Made by a program: the position numbers and the translations under genes. DNA of 64,000 bases from Limnohabitans sp. Rim47. Its GTDB lineage: Bacteria > Pseudomonadota > Gammaproteobacteria > Burkholderiales > Burkholderiaceae_C. The notes beneath the pieces are model-generated. The model did no database searches and was not told where the DNA came from. It was given only the letters and a program-made list of their open reading frames with translations. The stretch is taken from the NCBI RefSeq assembly GCF_001517545.1, contig NZ_FBYA01000003.1, positions 1,128 through 65,127 of the forward strand, in the 5' to 3' direction. Below are positions 28,274 to 37,396 of the stretch, one piece after another (within the stretch, counting starts at the first letter, position 1; each line of letters opens with the position of its first letter).

Positions 28274-28873
28274 ATGACAGATTGTGCCTCCATCGACCTC
28301 AAGCATCATTTCCTGATCGCCATGCCCGGGTTGGAGGATGAGACTTTTGCCCGCAGTGTTATTTACATGTGCGAGCACAGCGCCCGTGGGGCCATGGGCC
28401 TGATCATTAACAAACCGACAGACATCAGCATGCGCCTTTTGTTTGACAAGGTGGATTTGCCTTTGCGCCGCGAAGACCTGGTGCAAAACCCGGTTTCGCA
28501 GGGCGGCCCGGTGCAGACCGAGCGTGGCTTTGTGCTGCACGACCCCGTGGTGATGGACAAGCCCGAAGAGGGCGGTGGCTCCGTTTACGCCTCGACCCTC
28601 GCGGTGCCGGGCGGCCTGGAGATGACCACCTCACGCGATGTGCTCGAAGCCTTGTCTTCCGGGGCCGGGCCCCGTCGGGTGTTGATCACTTTGGGTTATT
28701 CGTCCTGGGGCGAGGGCCAGTTGGAGTCTGAATTGGGCGAAAACACTTGGCTCACGGTGCCAGCGTCTGCCGAGGTGATTTTTGATGTCCCCATGGCCGA
28801 GCGCTACGACCGTGCCCTGGACTTGCTGGGCCTTAAAAGCTGGATGCTTTCGCCAGAAGCGGGTCACGCATGA
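28274..28873 (+). CDS. algH: YqgE/AlgH family protein (UPF0301)
   Basis: A cytoplasmic protein of 199 residues beginning with the family pattern HHFLIAMPGLEDETFARSV and containing GAMGLIINKP. Function is not firmly known; in Pseudomonas AlgH affects alginate expression. It heads the algH-ruvX-pyrR-pyrB-pyrC-like-plsC run; the stop overlaps the ruvX ATG. Confidence 0.9.
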   Translation: MTDCASIDLKHHFLIAMPGLEDETFARSVIYMCEHSARGAMGLIINKPTDISMRLLFDKVDLPLRREDLVQNPVSQGGPVQTERGFVLHDPVVMDKPEEGGGSVYASTLAVPGGLEMTTSRDVLEALSSGAGPRRVLITLGYSSWGEGQLESELGENTWLTVPASAEVIFDVPMAERYDRALDLLGLKSWMLSPEAGHA

Positions 28874-29286
28874 GCGCCTTTCTTGACCACGCCGTTCCTG
28901 CCAACCAGCAGACATTCCTGGCGTTTGACTACGGTCTCAAGCGCACCGGCGTGGCGGTGGGCAACCGTTTGATGAAAACGGCCACCCCGCAAGGCACGAT
29001 TGCCGCTGAGGGCGATGCCCGGTTTGCCAAGATCGCTGAACGCATCAAAGAGTGGCAGCCCGACGCGCTGGTGATTGGCGTGCCTACCCACCCCGATGGC
29101 GGCGAGCACGAAAACACCTTGCGCGCCCGCAAGTTTGGCCGTCAGCTGCGGGGCCGCTTTGGTCTGGCGGTGTATGAGGTAGACGAGCGCTACACCACCA
29201 CCGAAGCCCATTCGCAAGGCGCGAAAGACGCCGATGCGGCGGCTGCCGCGATCATTCTGGAACAGTTTTTAAGGAATATCCCATGA
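28870..29286 (+). CDS. ruvX: Putative pre-16S rRNA nuclease / Holliday junction resolvase-like YqgF
   Basis: An RNase H-fold nuclease of 138 residues. The first catalytic Asp lies in FDYGLKRTGVAVGN, with E in VDERYTTTEA and D in KDADAAAAAIIL near the C-terminus. Known relatives mature the 16S rRNA 5' end. It is coupled to both neighbours by 4-bp overlaps. Confidence 0.92.
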   Translation: MSAFLDHAVPANQQTFLAFDYGLKRTGVAVGNRLMKTATPQGTIAAEGDARFAKIAERIKEWQPDALVIGVPTHPDGGEHENTLRARKFGRQLRGRFGLAVYEVDERYTTTEAHSQGAKDADAAAAAIILEQFLRNIP

Positions 29287-29792
29287 GCGCTTTGGCCCTC
29301 GATGCACAGGCCTTGTACCTTGAATTGCTGCGCGGCGTGCGCAGCCTGTGCAAGCCCGACACTCGCCTGGTGGGCATCACCTCTGGCGGTGCCTGGCTGG
29401 CTGAGCGCCTGCAACGTGATTTGGGCCAGAGTGGTGAAGCGGGGCAGGTGTCTTCTGTCATGCACCGTGACGACTTCGCGCAGCGTGGCCTTTCGGCAGG
29501 GGGCCAAACCCACTTGCCGTTTGAGGTCGATGGCGTTGACATTCTGGTGCTGGACGACGTGCTGTACACCGGCCGCACCATCCGCGCAGTGCTGAATGAG
29601 ATTTTTGACTACGGCCGACCTGCCCGCGTGCAGCTTGCCGTGCTGGTGGACCGGGGTGGTCGCCAGTTGCCCATCCAGGCCGATTTTGCTGCCGCCCGCG
29701 TGGCACTGCCCGAAACGCAATCGCTGGCGCTGGCCCGCGATTCGGCAGGAAATTTCAGTTTTGAAGTGGAGATCAAAGCCCCGCTTTCTTGA
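29283..29792 (+). CDS. pyrR: PyrR bifunctional pyrimidine regulator / uracil phosphoribosyltransferase
   Basis: A type I PRTase-fold protein of 169 residues. The PRPP-binding loop is VLDDVLYTGRTIRA. It sits directly before pyrB, the classical arrangement. In Gram-negatives the RNA-attenuation role is not established; no convincing attenuator hairpin was identified in the 33-bp pyrR-pyrB gap. Confidence 0.9.
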   Translation: MSALALDAQALYLELLRGVRSLCKPDTRLVGITSGGAWLAERLQRDLGQSGEAGQVSSVMHRDDFAQRGLSAGGQTHLPFEVDGVDILVLDDVLYTGRTIRAVLNEIFDYGRPARVQLAVLVDRGGRQLPIQADFAAARVALPETQSLALARDSAGNFSFEVEIKAPLS

Positions 29793-29825
29793 AAGCGCAG
29801 CCACAAGCTACGAGGTGAAAACAAC

Positions 29826-30791
29826 ATGCTCTACAGACGCAACAACCCCCAACTCAACAAGAACGGCGAGCTGATCCACCTGCTCTCCACCGAAGGCTTG
29901 TCCAAAGACATCCTGACGCACATTCTGGACACGGCAGCCAGCTTCGTCAGCGTGAGCGACCGCGAAGTCAAAAAAGTGCCTCTTTTGCGCGGCAAAAGCG
30001 TGTTCAACCTGTTTTTTGAAAATAGCACCCGCACCCGCACCACCTTCGACATCGCCGCCACCCGGTTGTCGGCCGATGTTTACACGCTCGACATTGCACG
30101 CTCGTCGGCCAGCAAGGGCGAGTCGCTGCTGGACACCATTGCCAACCTGAGCGCCATGGCGGCCGATATCTTTGTGGTGCGCCACAGCGAGTCGGGTGCA
30201 CCTTATTTGATCGCGCAGCACGTTGCGCCGCATGTGCATGTGGTCAATGCAGGTGATGGCCGTCATGCTCACCCTACCCAGGGTTTGCTGGACATGTACA
30301 CCATCCGGCACTACAAAAAAGACTTCACCAACCTCACCGTGGCCATCGTGGGCGACGTGTTGCACTCACGTGTCGCGCGGTCTGATATTCATGCGCTGAC
30401 CACCTTGGGTTGCGCTGAAGTGCGTGTGGTGGGCCCCAAAACCCTGGTGCCCGCTGACATGGCGCAAATGGGCGTGCGGGTGTTCAACAACCTGGAAGAG
30501 GGCATCAAGGGCTGCGACGTGGTCATCATGCTGCGCTTGCAAAATGAGCGCATGAGCGGCGCGCTGCTGCCCTCCAGCCAAGAATACTTTGAGAGCTTTG
30601 GCCTCACGCCCGAGAAACTGCAACTGGCCAAGCCCGATGCCATCGTCATGCACCCTGGCCCGATCAACCGGGGCGTCGAGATCGACTCTGCGGTGGTGGA
30701 CGGCCAACAAAGCGTGATCTTGCCGCAGGTGACTTTCGGCATTGCCGTGCGCATGGCGGTGATGAGCATCGTGGCCGGTAACGAGGCATAA
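29826..30791 (+). CDS. pyrB: Aspartate carbamoyltransferase catalytic subunit
   Basis: Condenses carbamoyl phosphate with aspartate. The 321-residue product has the carbamoyl-phosphate motif FENSTRTRTTFD, the active-site loop SSASKGES and HPTQGLLDMYT. Next to it is a dihydroorotase homologue lacking metal ligands, the gene order known for class A ATCase holoenzymes of Pseudomonas, where the pseudo-enzyme scaffolds PyrB. Confidence 0.95.
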   Translation: MLYRRNNPQLNKNGELIHLLSTEGLSKDILTHILDTAASFVSVSDREVKKVPLLRGKSVFNLFFENSTRTRTTFDIAATRLSADVYTLDIARSSASKGESLLDTIANLSAMAADIFVVRHSESGAPYLIAQHVAPHVHVVNAGDGRHAHPTQGLLDMYTIRHYKKDFTNLTVAIVGDVLHSRVARSDIHALTTLGCAEVRVVGPKTLVPADMAQMGVRVFNNLEEGIKGCDVVIMLRLQNERMSGALLPSSQEYFESFGLTPEKLQLAKPDAIVMHPGPINRGVEIDSAVVDGQQSVILPQVTFGIAVRMAVMSIVAGNEA

Positions 30792-30801
30792 GGACAAGAA
30801 C

Positions 30802-32094
30802 ATGAAGATCCTCATTCAAAACGGCCGCGTGATCGACCCTGCCCGCGGCATCGATCAAGCGGCAGATGTGGCCATTGCAGCCGGACGCATTGTGGCGGTG
30901 GGTCAAGCACCTGCCGACTTCAGCCCCAACCGTGTGATCGATGCCAAGGGCTGCATCGTGGCCCCTGGTTTGGTGGACTTGGCCGCGCGTTTGCGCGAAC
31001 CCGGTCAGGAACACGCTGGCATGCTCGAAAGCGAAATGGCCGCAGCAGTTGCCGGTGGTGTGACCAGTTTGGTTTGCTCACCCGACACCGACCCGGTGCT
31101 CGACGAGCCGGGGCTGGTCGAGATGCTGCGTTACCGTGCCGAAAAATTGCACCAAGCCCGCGTGCTGCCTTTGGGCGCACTCACGCTGGGCCTCAAAGGC
31201 GATGTGCTGACCGAGATGGGGCAGCTGACGGCGGCAGGTTGCGTTGGCTTTAGTCAGGCCGAGGTGCCGATCCCGAGCACTCAGGTGTTGCAGCGCGCCT
31301 TGCAATATGCCAGCACGTTTGACTACACCGTCTGGCTGCGCCCGCAAGAGTTGCATCTTGGCAAAGGTGTGGCCGCCAGCGGCCCGCTGGCCACGCGCAT
31401 GGGTTTGTCCGGTGTGTCTGTGGCTGCCGAGACCATCGCTCTGCACACTATTTTTGAGCTGGTCCGCAGCACCCGTGCCCGCGTGCACTTGTGCCGTATC
31501 AGCAGCGCCCAAGGCGTTGAGTTGGTGCGCCAAGCCAAGGCCGAGGGCTTGCCCATCACTGCAGACGTCAGCATCAATTCGCTGCATTTGACCGATGCCG
31601 ACATGGGCTACTTTGACAGCCGCGCGCGCCTGACGCCCGTGCTGCGTCAGCAGCGCGACCGCGACGCGCTGCGTGCTGGCCTGGCCGATGGCACGCTGGA
31701 TGCGTTGGTGTCTGACCACACCCCGGTCGATGCCGACGCCAAAGCGCTGCCATTTGCCGAAGCCGAACCCGGTGCCACTGGCTTGGAGTTGCTGTGGAGC
31801 TTGGCCCTCAAGTGGGGTCAAGACGCTGGCGTGCCCTTGTCTCAGGTCATCTCGCGCATCACCGCCGATCCGGCGCGTGTGTTGGGCAAGTCGCTGGGCA
31901 CATTGCAAGCCTCGGTGGGGCAGTTGGCGGTGGGGGGCGTGGCCGACGTCTGTGTGTTGTCAGCACAAGGGCACTGGCCCGTGACCGCAGCCGCATTGCG
32001 CAGCCAAGGCAAGAGCACCCCGTTCTCGGGCTACGAGTTGCCTGGCCGCGTACTGGCCACTGTGGTCAGCGGGCATGTGGCGTTCGAAGCTTGA
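30802..32094 (+). CDS. Dihydroorotase-like protein, probably non-catalytic ATCase subunit (PyrC')
   Basis: An amidohydrolase-fold protein of 430 residues, beginning ILIQNGRVIDPARG. Where active dihydroorotases carry HxH before LREPG, this protein reads DLAARLREPG, so the two metal-binding histidines are Ala and Arg. The later SDHTPVD and the overall frame are intact, so it is conserved rather than decayed. By analogy with Pseudomonas PyrC' (PyrX), it likely holds the PyrB complex together. An active PyrC must lie elsewhere. It lies 10 bp after pyrB. Confidence 0.82.
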   Translation: MKILIQNGRVIDPARGIDQAADVAIAAGRIVAVGQAPADFSPNRVIDAKGCIVAPGLVDLAARLREPGQEHAGMLESEMAAAVAGGVTSLVCSPDTDPVLDEPGLVEMLRYRAEKLHQARVLPLGALTLGLKGDVLTEMGQLTAAGCVGFSQAEVPIPSTQVLQRALQYASTFDYTVWLRPQELHLGKGVAASGPLATRMGLSGVSVAAETIALHTIFELVRSTRARVHLCRISSAQGVELVRQAKAEGLPITADVSINSLHLTDADMGYFDSRARLTPVLRQQRDRDALRAGLADGTLDALVSDHTPVDADAKALPFAEAEPGATGLELLWSLALKWGQDAGVPLSQVISRITADPARVLGKSLGTLQASVGQLAVGGVADVCVLSAQGHWPVTAAALRSQGKSTPFSGYELPGRVLATVVSGHVAFEA

Positions 32095-32098
32095 GGGC

Positions 32099-32845
32099 AT
32101 GACGCGCGCCTTGCGTGCGATCTGGAAAATGCTGCGTGGCGTGTGGCATGTGCTGGTTGGCCTGTGGCTGATTGACGTCCGATTTCCCCAGTTGGCACCT
32201 GAGCAACGAGAAATGCGTGTGCAGGCTTGGGCCTTGCAGTTGTTGGCTTTGTGGGACATTCACCTCAAAGTGACGGGCCAAGCTGTTCCAAATGGGCCGG
32301 CACTCATTGTGGCCAACCACATCTCATGGCTGGACATCTCGGTCATTCACGCGGCGCGGCATTGTCGATTTGTCTCCAAGTCCGACATCCGCGACTGGCC
32401 ATTGGTGGGCACCTTGGCCACAGGCGCAGGCACCCTCTACATTGAACGCACCAGCCGAAAAGATGCCCTGCGCATGGTCAAGGACATGGCCGACGCCATG
32501 AAAAACGGAGATGTGGTGGCGGTTTTCCCTGAAGGCACCACCAGTGACGGTCGCGATTTACTGCCCTTTCACGCCAACCTGATCCAGTCCGCCATTCAGG
32601 CCAACGCCCCTGTGCAGCCGATGTCGATTCAGTTTGTGGATGCCCAAAGTGGTGAGCCGACTTTTGCGCCTTGCTACATCGGTGATGACACTTTGCTGGG
32701 CTCCATTTGGCGCACGCTGACCGCGCCGCGCATCACGGCGGTGGTCCATTTCGGTCCATTGCAGTTTGCCCAAGGCCGTGATCGCCGCGCTTGGGCGCAC
32801 GACTTACGCGACGAGGTGATTCGCCTGCGTGACGCCGTCAACTAA
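32099..32845 (+). CDS. plsC: 1-acyl-sn-glycerol-3-phosphate acyltransferase
   Basis: A membrane acyltransferase of 248 residues. Motif I NHISWLD (HX4D) and motif III FPEGTTSDG are present, with a hydrophobic N-terminal segment VWHVLVGLWLI. It acylates lysophosphatidate; the same fold also serves as OlsA in ornithine-lipid synthesis, which is worth noting given the OlsB-like gene at 55074. Start ATG at 32099, 5 bp after the upstream stop. Confidence 0.88.
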   Translation: MTRALRAIWKMLRGVWHVLVGLWLIDVRFPQLAPEQREMRVQAWALQLLALWDIHLKVTGQAVPNGPALIVANHISWLDISVIHAARHCRFVSKSDIRDWPLVGTLATGAGTLYIERTSRKDALRMVKDMADAMKNGDVVAVFPEGTTSDGRDLLPFHANLIQSAIQANAPVQPMSIQFVDAQSGEPTFAPCYIGDDTLLGSIWRTLTAPRITAVVHFGPLQFAQGRDRRAWAHDLRDEVIRLRDAVN

Positions 32846-32875
32846 GGACGCGGGCCCAATCGGCAGGTGCCCGAT

Positions 32876-33042
32876 TCAACAAACGCGACGGGCGATTTTG
32901 TGAATCGCTGAGCTGGACTCGATGTAGAACAAGCCTTGGTCATTGAGTGTCAGGGCTTCCCATTGGGTGCTGGCTGCAGTGCCTTGGTTCAGAACAGTGA
33001 AAAGGCCATGAGGACACAGGCGCTAGCTTGCTTCAGTTTCAT
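32876..33042 (-). pseudogene. Frameshifted, truncated remnant of a small exported protein (surface-adhesin-E-like)
   Basis: Reading the minus strand from ATG at 33042 gives a signal-peptide-like MKLKQASACVLMAFSLF and then a stop. A shifted frame continues with LNQGTAASTQWEALTLND and ends QGLFYIESSSAIHKIARRVC at a stop at 32876. The W...L...GLFYIE..S pattern resembles the start of surface-adhesin-E-type domains, but the rest of the domain is missing. It fills most of the gap between plsC and ispB. I see no intact gene here. Confidence 0.4.
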
Positions 33043-33138
33043 GGTTTTCAATCTAGTCTGTTTGCATGCGTCATGAATCACCGTTGGATGGCGGTTGTTG
33101 TGCTGGAGCCGAGATCGGCTCAACGGCGGCAAAAACGG

Positions 33139-34122
33139 TCAGGTTCTGCGGTTGAGCAGCTGAGACGCCAGCACCAGCATGGCTTGACGGTGCGCGTTGT
33201 CTGGCAGTTGCATGGCGGCGTCGATGGCGCGCTGGGCTTCGGATGCGGCCGCGTTGCGTGTGGCCTCCAGGGCGCCTGTTTCGCGCACGATGGCGACGAT
33301 GTCGGGAAGTCGGTCAACGCTGCCGGTTTCAATGGCTTCGCGAATGGTTTGGCGCTGAACTTCGCTGCCGCGTTGCATGGCCAAAATCAGCGGCAGTGTG
33401 GCTTTGCCCTCGCGCAAGTCATCGCCCAGGTTTTTGCCCATTTCAGCCGTGTTGCCGTCGTAGTCGAGCACGTCGTCGATCACCTGAAAAGCGGTGCCTA
33501 AGGCTTGGCCGTAGTCAGCGCAGGCCGCTTCAACCGAGGCGGTGCTGCCTGCCAAAATGGCCCCCAATCGAGCGCTGGCTTCGAATAATTTGGCCGTTTT
33601 TGAGCGAATCACCCGCAGATAGCCTTCTTCGTCGAGGGAGGCGTCGTGCATGTTCATCAGTTGCAGCACTTCGCCTTCGGCGATCACGTTGGTGGCATCG
33701 GCCAGTGTTTGCATGACCCGCATGCTCTCGGCATCCACCATCATTTGGAAGGCGCGGGAATACAAAAAGTCGCCTACCAGCACGCTGGCCGGGTTGCCAA
33801 AACTCTCGTTTGCAGTGGGGCGGCCACGTCGCAAGGTGGATTCGTCCACCACATCGTCGTGCAACAAGGTGGCCGTGTGGATGAATTCGACCACAGCGGC
33901 CAGGTTGTGGCGCTGCTTGTCCGTGTAGCCCAGTGCGCCGCAAATCAGCAACAAGAGCACTGGCCGTAGGCGTTTGCCACCAGCAGAAATGATGTAGCGC
34001 GCCACCTCGCCCACCAAGGGCACGCCGGAATCCAGCCGTTGGGCAATCACCCGGTCGACTTCGGCCATGTCGGAGGCCACGAGGTCAAGGACGGCGGCAG
34101 TGCTGTGTTCTGAGTCAGACAA
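33139..34122 (-). CDS. ispB: Octaprenyl-diphosphate synthase-type polyprenyl synthetase
   Basis: A trans-prenyltransferase of 327 residues making the ubiquinone side chain. Both Asp-rich motifs are visible: LLHDDVVDE (first) and VIDDVLDYDG (second), and GGKRLRP binds IPP. The start appears to be TTG at 34122, since no ATG lies in frame nearby. It is divergent from rplU, the arrangement common in betaproteobacteria (ispB / rplU-rpmA-obgE). Confidence 0.92.
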   Translation of the reverse strand: MSDSEHSTAAVLDLVASDMAEVDRVIAQRLDSGVPLVGEVARYIISAGGKRLRPVLLLLICGALGYTDKQRHNLAAVVEFIHTATLLHDDVVDESTLRRGRPTANESFGNPASVLVGDFLYSRAFQMMVDAESMRVMQTLADATNVIAEGEVLQLMNMHDASLDEEGYLRVIRSKTAKLFEASARLGAILAGSTASVEAACADYGQALGTAFQVIDDVLDYDGNTAEMGKNLGDDLREGKATLPLILAMQRGSEVQRQTIREAIETGSVDRLPDIVAIVRETGALEATRNAAASEAQRAIDAAMQLPDNAHRQAMLVLASQLLNRRT

Positions 34123-34268
34123 ATGGAATATCCAGCAGGGTTACTCGGCGTGGCCGAGGCGGGAAGGACAGGGATACAGGCATATTTTGAATGCACACAC
34201 ATTATAGAGACTGCCCCTGATGGCAAGGCTTCTGGCCAGAGGCCAGCTTGTTTGGTTTGTCCTGATGC

Positions 34269-34298
34269 TTGTCTTTTGGCAAGGGGCCGTGCTAGAAT
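34269..34298 (+). promoter_or_regulatory. Sigma70-type promoter of rplU-rpmA
   Basis: TTGTCT at 34269-34274 and TAGAAT at 34293-34298 are separated by 18 bp. The predicted transcript would begin near 34305, leaving a leader of about 45 nt before rplU. Confidence 0.6.
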
Positions 34299-34351
34299 CT
34301 CGGGTTCCTTGGGGATTAGCCCTTGGAAACTTCCATTCAAAGAGGTCATTT

Positions 34352-34663
34352 ATGTACGCGGTCATAAAAACCGGTGGCAAACAGTATCGTGTTGTCGCTG
34401 GCGAAAAAATTAAAGTAGAACAGATTGCTGCGGACGTTGGCCAGGAAATCGTGATTGATCAAGTTTTGGCCGTCGGTACCGGCGCTGAACTCAAGATCGG
34501 CACGCCCCTGGTGTCCGGCGCCACAGTCAAAGCCACCGTTTTGGCACATGGCAAGCACGACAAAGTGCACATCTTCAAGATGCGCCGTCGTAAGCACTAT
34601 CAGAAACGTCAGGGTCACCGCCAGCAGTTCACAGAACTGCAAATCGGCGCGATCTCTGCCTGA
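34352..34663 (+). CDS. rplU: 50S ribosomal protein L21
   Basis: 103 residues starting MYAVIKTGGKQYRV, with the basic C-terminal KMRRRKHYQKRQGHRQ segment binding 23S rRNA. First gene of rplU-rpmA, obgE and proB following. Confidence 0.97.
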   Translation: MYAVIKTGGKQYRVVAGEKIKVEQIAADVGQEIVIDQVLAVGTGAELKIGTPLVSGATVKATVLAHGKHDKVHIFKMRRRKHYQKRQGHRQQFTELQIGAISA

Positions 34664-34675
34664 GGAGAATAGGTC

Positions 34676-34936
34676 ATGGCACAGAAAAAAGGCGGCGGCT
34701 CTACGCGCAACGGTCGTGATTCCAAGCCAAAGATGCTGGGTGTCAAGGCTTTCGGTGGTGAACTGATCAGCGCTGGCTCGATCATCGTTCGTCAACGTGG
34801 TACCAAGTTCCATGCTGGCAACAATGTCGGTATCGGCAAAGACCACACTTTGTTTGCCCTGGTTGACGGCCACGTGTCGTTTTCCACCAAAGGTGAGCTC
34901 AGCAAGCACATGGTGAACGTGACTCCGGCTGTTTAA
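34676..34936 (+). CDS. rpmA: 50S ribosomal protein L27
   Basis: 86 residues starting AQKKGGGSTRNGRDS, the conserved N-terminal tail reaching the peptidyl-transferase centre. GAGGAG precedes the ATG by 9 nt. A terminator follows. Confidence 0.97.
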   Translation: MAQKKGGGSTRNGRDSKPKMLGVKAFGGELISAGSIIVRQRGTKFHAGNNVGIGKDHTLFALVDGHVSFSTKGELSKHMVNVTPAV

Positions 34937-34961
34937 GCCTGTCTCGCCCATTGCGAAGAGG

Positions 34962-34985
34962 AGCCCCGCAAGCCGGGGCTTTTCG
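34962..34985 (+). terminator. Terminator after rpmA
   Basis: AGCCCCG pairs with CGGGGCT around a 5-nt loop and is followed by TTTTCGCATTTT. The T run is short, so some read-through into obgE is plausible. Confidence 0.65.
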
Positions 34986-35038
34986 CATTTTGGTCCGCTT
35001 GAATTTTGACGGCGGGCCCAAGCTACACTGGAAATCTC

Positions 35039-36163
35039 ATGAAGTTCGTTGACGAAGCCTATATTGACATCTCCGCAGGTGACGGCGGGAACGGCTGCGT
35101 CTCGTTCCGCCATGAAAAGTACAAAGAATTCGGCGGCCCTAACGGCGGTGACGGCGGTCGTGGCGGGCATGTGTTTGCCTTTGCCGACATCAACCTGAAC
35201 ACCTTGGTCGATTACCGCTATTCGCGCCGCCATGAGGCCAAGCGGGGTCAGCACGGCATGGGCTCCGACATGTTCGGTGCTGCCGGTGACGATGTCACCC
35301 TGAAAATGCCTGTGGGCACCATCATCACAGATGCCGAGACCGGCGAAGTGCTGTATGAACTGCTGGTGCCGGGTGAAACCATCATGATCGCCAAGGGCGG
35401 TGACGGTGGTTTTGGCAACATGCGCTTCAAAAGCGCCATCAACCGTGCCCCGCGCCAAAAAACGCCGGGCTGGCTTGGTGAAAAGAAAGAGCTCAAGCTC
35501 GAATTGAAAGTGCTGGCCGATGTCGGTCTGCTCGGCATGCCCAATGCGGGCAAATCCACTTTCATTGCGGCCGTGTCCAACGCCCGCCCCAAAATCGCCG
35601 ATTACCCCTTTACCACTTTGCACCCCAACTTGGGTGTGGTCCGCGTGGGCCCAGAGCAAAGCTTTGTGGTGGCCGATGTGCCGGGCTTGATTGAGGGTGC
35701 CTCTGAAGGTGCCGGTTTGGGGCATTTGTTTTTGCGCCATTTGCAGCGCACCCGTTTGCTGCTGCATGTGGTCGACTTTGCGCCCTTTGACGAGAACGTT
35801 GATCCGGTGCAGCAAGCCAAGGCCATTGTGGCCGAGCTCAAAAAATACGATCCAGGCCTGTACAACAAACCGCGCTGGTTGGTGCTCAACAAGCTGGACA
35901 TGGTGCCTGCCGAAGAGCGCGAAGGCCGTGTCAAGGACTTCATCAAGCGCATGCGCTACAAAGGCCCTGTCTTCCAGATTTCGGCCTTGACCCGCGAAGG
36001 TTGTGAGCCGTTGATCAAAGAGATTTACAAGCACATCAGGGCGCAGCAGATCATCGAGCAAGGTGTTGTGGACATTGATCCCCGTTTCACGGAACAGGAC
36101 AAGCCACAAGAGCCCGATGCAGACGATCCGCGGTTTAAGACGATGCCTACGGATGCCGAGTAA
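35039..36163 (+). CDS. obgE: GTPase ObgE/CgtA
   Basis: A 50S-assembly GTPase of 374 residues. The glycine-rich Obg fold includes GDGGNGCVSFRHEKY and GGPNGGDGGRGG; the G domain has P-loop GMPNAGKST, G3 DVPGL and G4 NKLD. The ATG at 35039 fixes the family N-terminus MKFVDEAYI. proB follows on the same strand. Confidence 0.96.
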   Translation: MKFVDEAYIDISAGDGGNGCVSFRHEKYKEFGGPNGGDGGRGGHVFAFADINLNTLVDYRYSRRHEAKRGQHGMGSDMFGAAGDDVTLKMPVGTIITDAETGEVLYELLVPGETIMIAKGGDGGFGNMRFKSAINRAPRQKTPGWLGEKKELKLELKVLADVGLLGMPNAGKSTFIAAVSNARPKIADYPFTTLHPNLGVVRVGPEQSFVVADVPGLIEGASEGAGLGHLFLRHLQRTRLLLHVVDFAPFDENVDPVQQAKAIVAELKKYDPGLYNKPRWLVLNKLDMVPAEEREGRVKDFIKRMRYKGPVFQISALTREGCEPLIKEIYKHIRAQQIIEQGVVDIDPRFTEQDKPQEPDADDPRFKTMPTDAE

Positions 36164-36223
36164 CACGGCGTTTTACGTCGGATTTTGCCGCCCGCTGTTT
36201 CAACGCCAAGCACACACCCGAGC

Positions 36224-37360
36224 ATGACCACTTTTGCCGTTTCCACCCTGTTGCGTGACGCCCGTCGCATCGTTGTCAAAGTGGGCTCCAGCTTGGTGAC
36301 CAACGAGGGCAGGGGGCTTGACGAGGCCGCGATCGGCGAATGGTGTCGCCAGATGGCGCTGCTCAGCGCACAAGGCAAAGAGGTGGTGATGGTGTCCAGC
36401 GGTGCCATCGCCGAAGGCATGAAGCGTCTGGGTTGGACCACGCGCCCCAACGAAGTGCCGGCCTTGCAAGCGGCGGCAGCTGTGGGCCAGATGGGCCTGG
36501 CGCAAATGTACGAAACCAAGCTGCGCGAAAACGGCATGGGCAGCGCCCAAGTGCTGCTCACGCATGCTGACCTGGCTGACCGCGAGCGCTACCTCAATGC
36601 CCGCTCTACTTTGCTGACTTTGTTGCAGCACCGCGTGCTGCCGGTCATCAACGAAAACGACACGGTCGTCAACGACGAGATCAAGTTTGGCGACAACGAC
36701 ACCTTGGGTGCTCTGGTGGCCAACCTGATTGAGGCGGATCTTTTGGTCATCTTGACCGACCAAAAAGGCCTGTACACCGCCGACCCGCGCAAAGACCCTG
36801 CCGCCACTTTTGTGCACGAAGCCCGAGCGGGTGATGTGGCTCTTGAAGCCATGGCCGGTGGTGCCGGTTCAAGCCTCGGCAAAGGCGGCATGATCACCAA
36901 AATTTTGGCGGCCAAGCGTGCAGCGGGTTCGGGTGCCTCAACCGTGATCGCCTGGGGACGTGAGCCCGATGCGCTGCTGCGCCTGAGCCAAGGTGACAAC
37001 ATGGGCACTTTGCTGGTGGCCCAAACCGCCAAACAACAAGCCCGCAAACAATGGATGGCCGATCACCTGCAGTTGCGGGGGGCAGTGACGGTGGACGCCG
37101 GTGCGGCCCACAAGGTGCTGACCGAAGGTAAAAGTTTGCTGCCCATTGGCATGACCGGGGTAGTCGGTGATTTTTCGCGTGGCGACGTGATTGCCATCAA
37201 AGACGAGCAAGGTGCAGAAATTGCCCGGGGCCTTGCCAACTACGCCAGTGCCGAAGCCCGTTTGCTGTGCCGCAAACCCTCGCACGACTACGAAGCTTTA
37301 TTGGGGTACACCGCGGAGGCCGAGATGGTGCACCGCGATAATCTGATCCTCAGTCGCTGA
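36224..37360 (+). CDS. proB: Glutamate 5-kinase
   Basis: The first step of proline synthesis. 378 residues: an amino-acid-kinase domain starting RRIVVKVGSSLVTNEG and containing SSGAIAEGMKRLG and GTGG-type loops, followed by a C-terminal PUA domain. ATG at 36224. It ends at a bidirectional hairpin shared with rppH. Confidence 0.95.
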   Translation: MTTFAVSTLLRDARRIVVKVGSSLVTNEGRGLDEAAIGEWCRQMALLSAQGKEVVMVSSGAIAEGMKRLGWTTRPNEVPALQAAAAVGQMGLAQMYETKLRENGMGSAQVLLTHADLADRERYLNARSTLLTLLQHRVLPVINENDTVVNDEIKFGDNDTLGALVANLIEADLLVILTDQKGLYTADPRKDPAATFVHEARAGDVALEAMAGGAGSSLGKGGMITKILAAKRAAGSGASTVIAWGREPDALLRLSQGDNMGTLLVAQTAKQQARKQWMADHLQLRGAVTVDAGAAHKVLTEGKSLLPIGMTGVVGDFSRGDVIAIKDEQGAEIARGLANYASAEARLLCRKPSHDYEALLGYTAEAEMVHRDNLILSR

Positions 37361-37364
37361 AGTT

Positions 37365-37391
37365 AAAAAAGCCCGCATATGCGGGCTTTTT
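37365..37391. terminator. Bidirectional terminator between proB and rppH
   Basis: AAAAAGCCCGC and GCGGGCTTTTT form a near-perfect palindrome with T runs on both strands, serving both convergent genes. Confidence 0.9.
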
Positions 37392-37396
37392 GTGGT

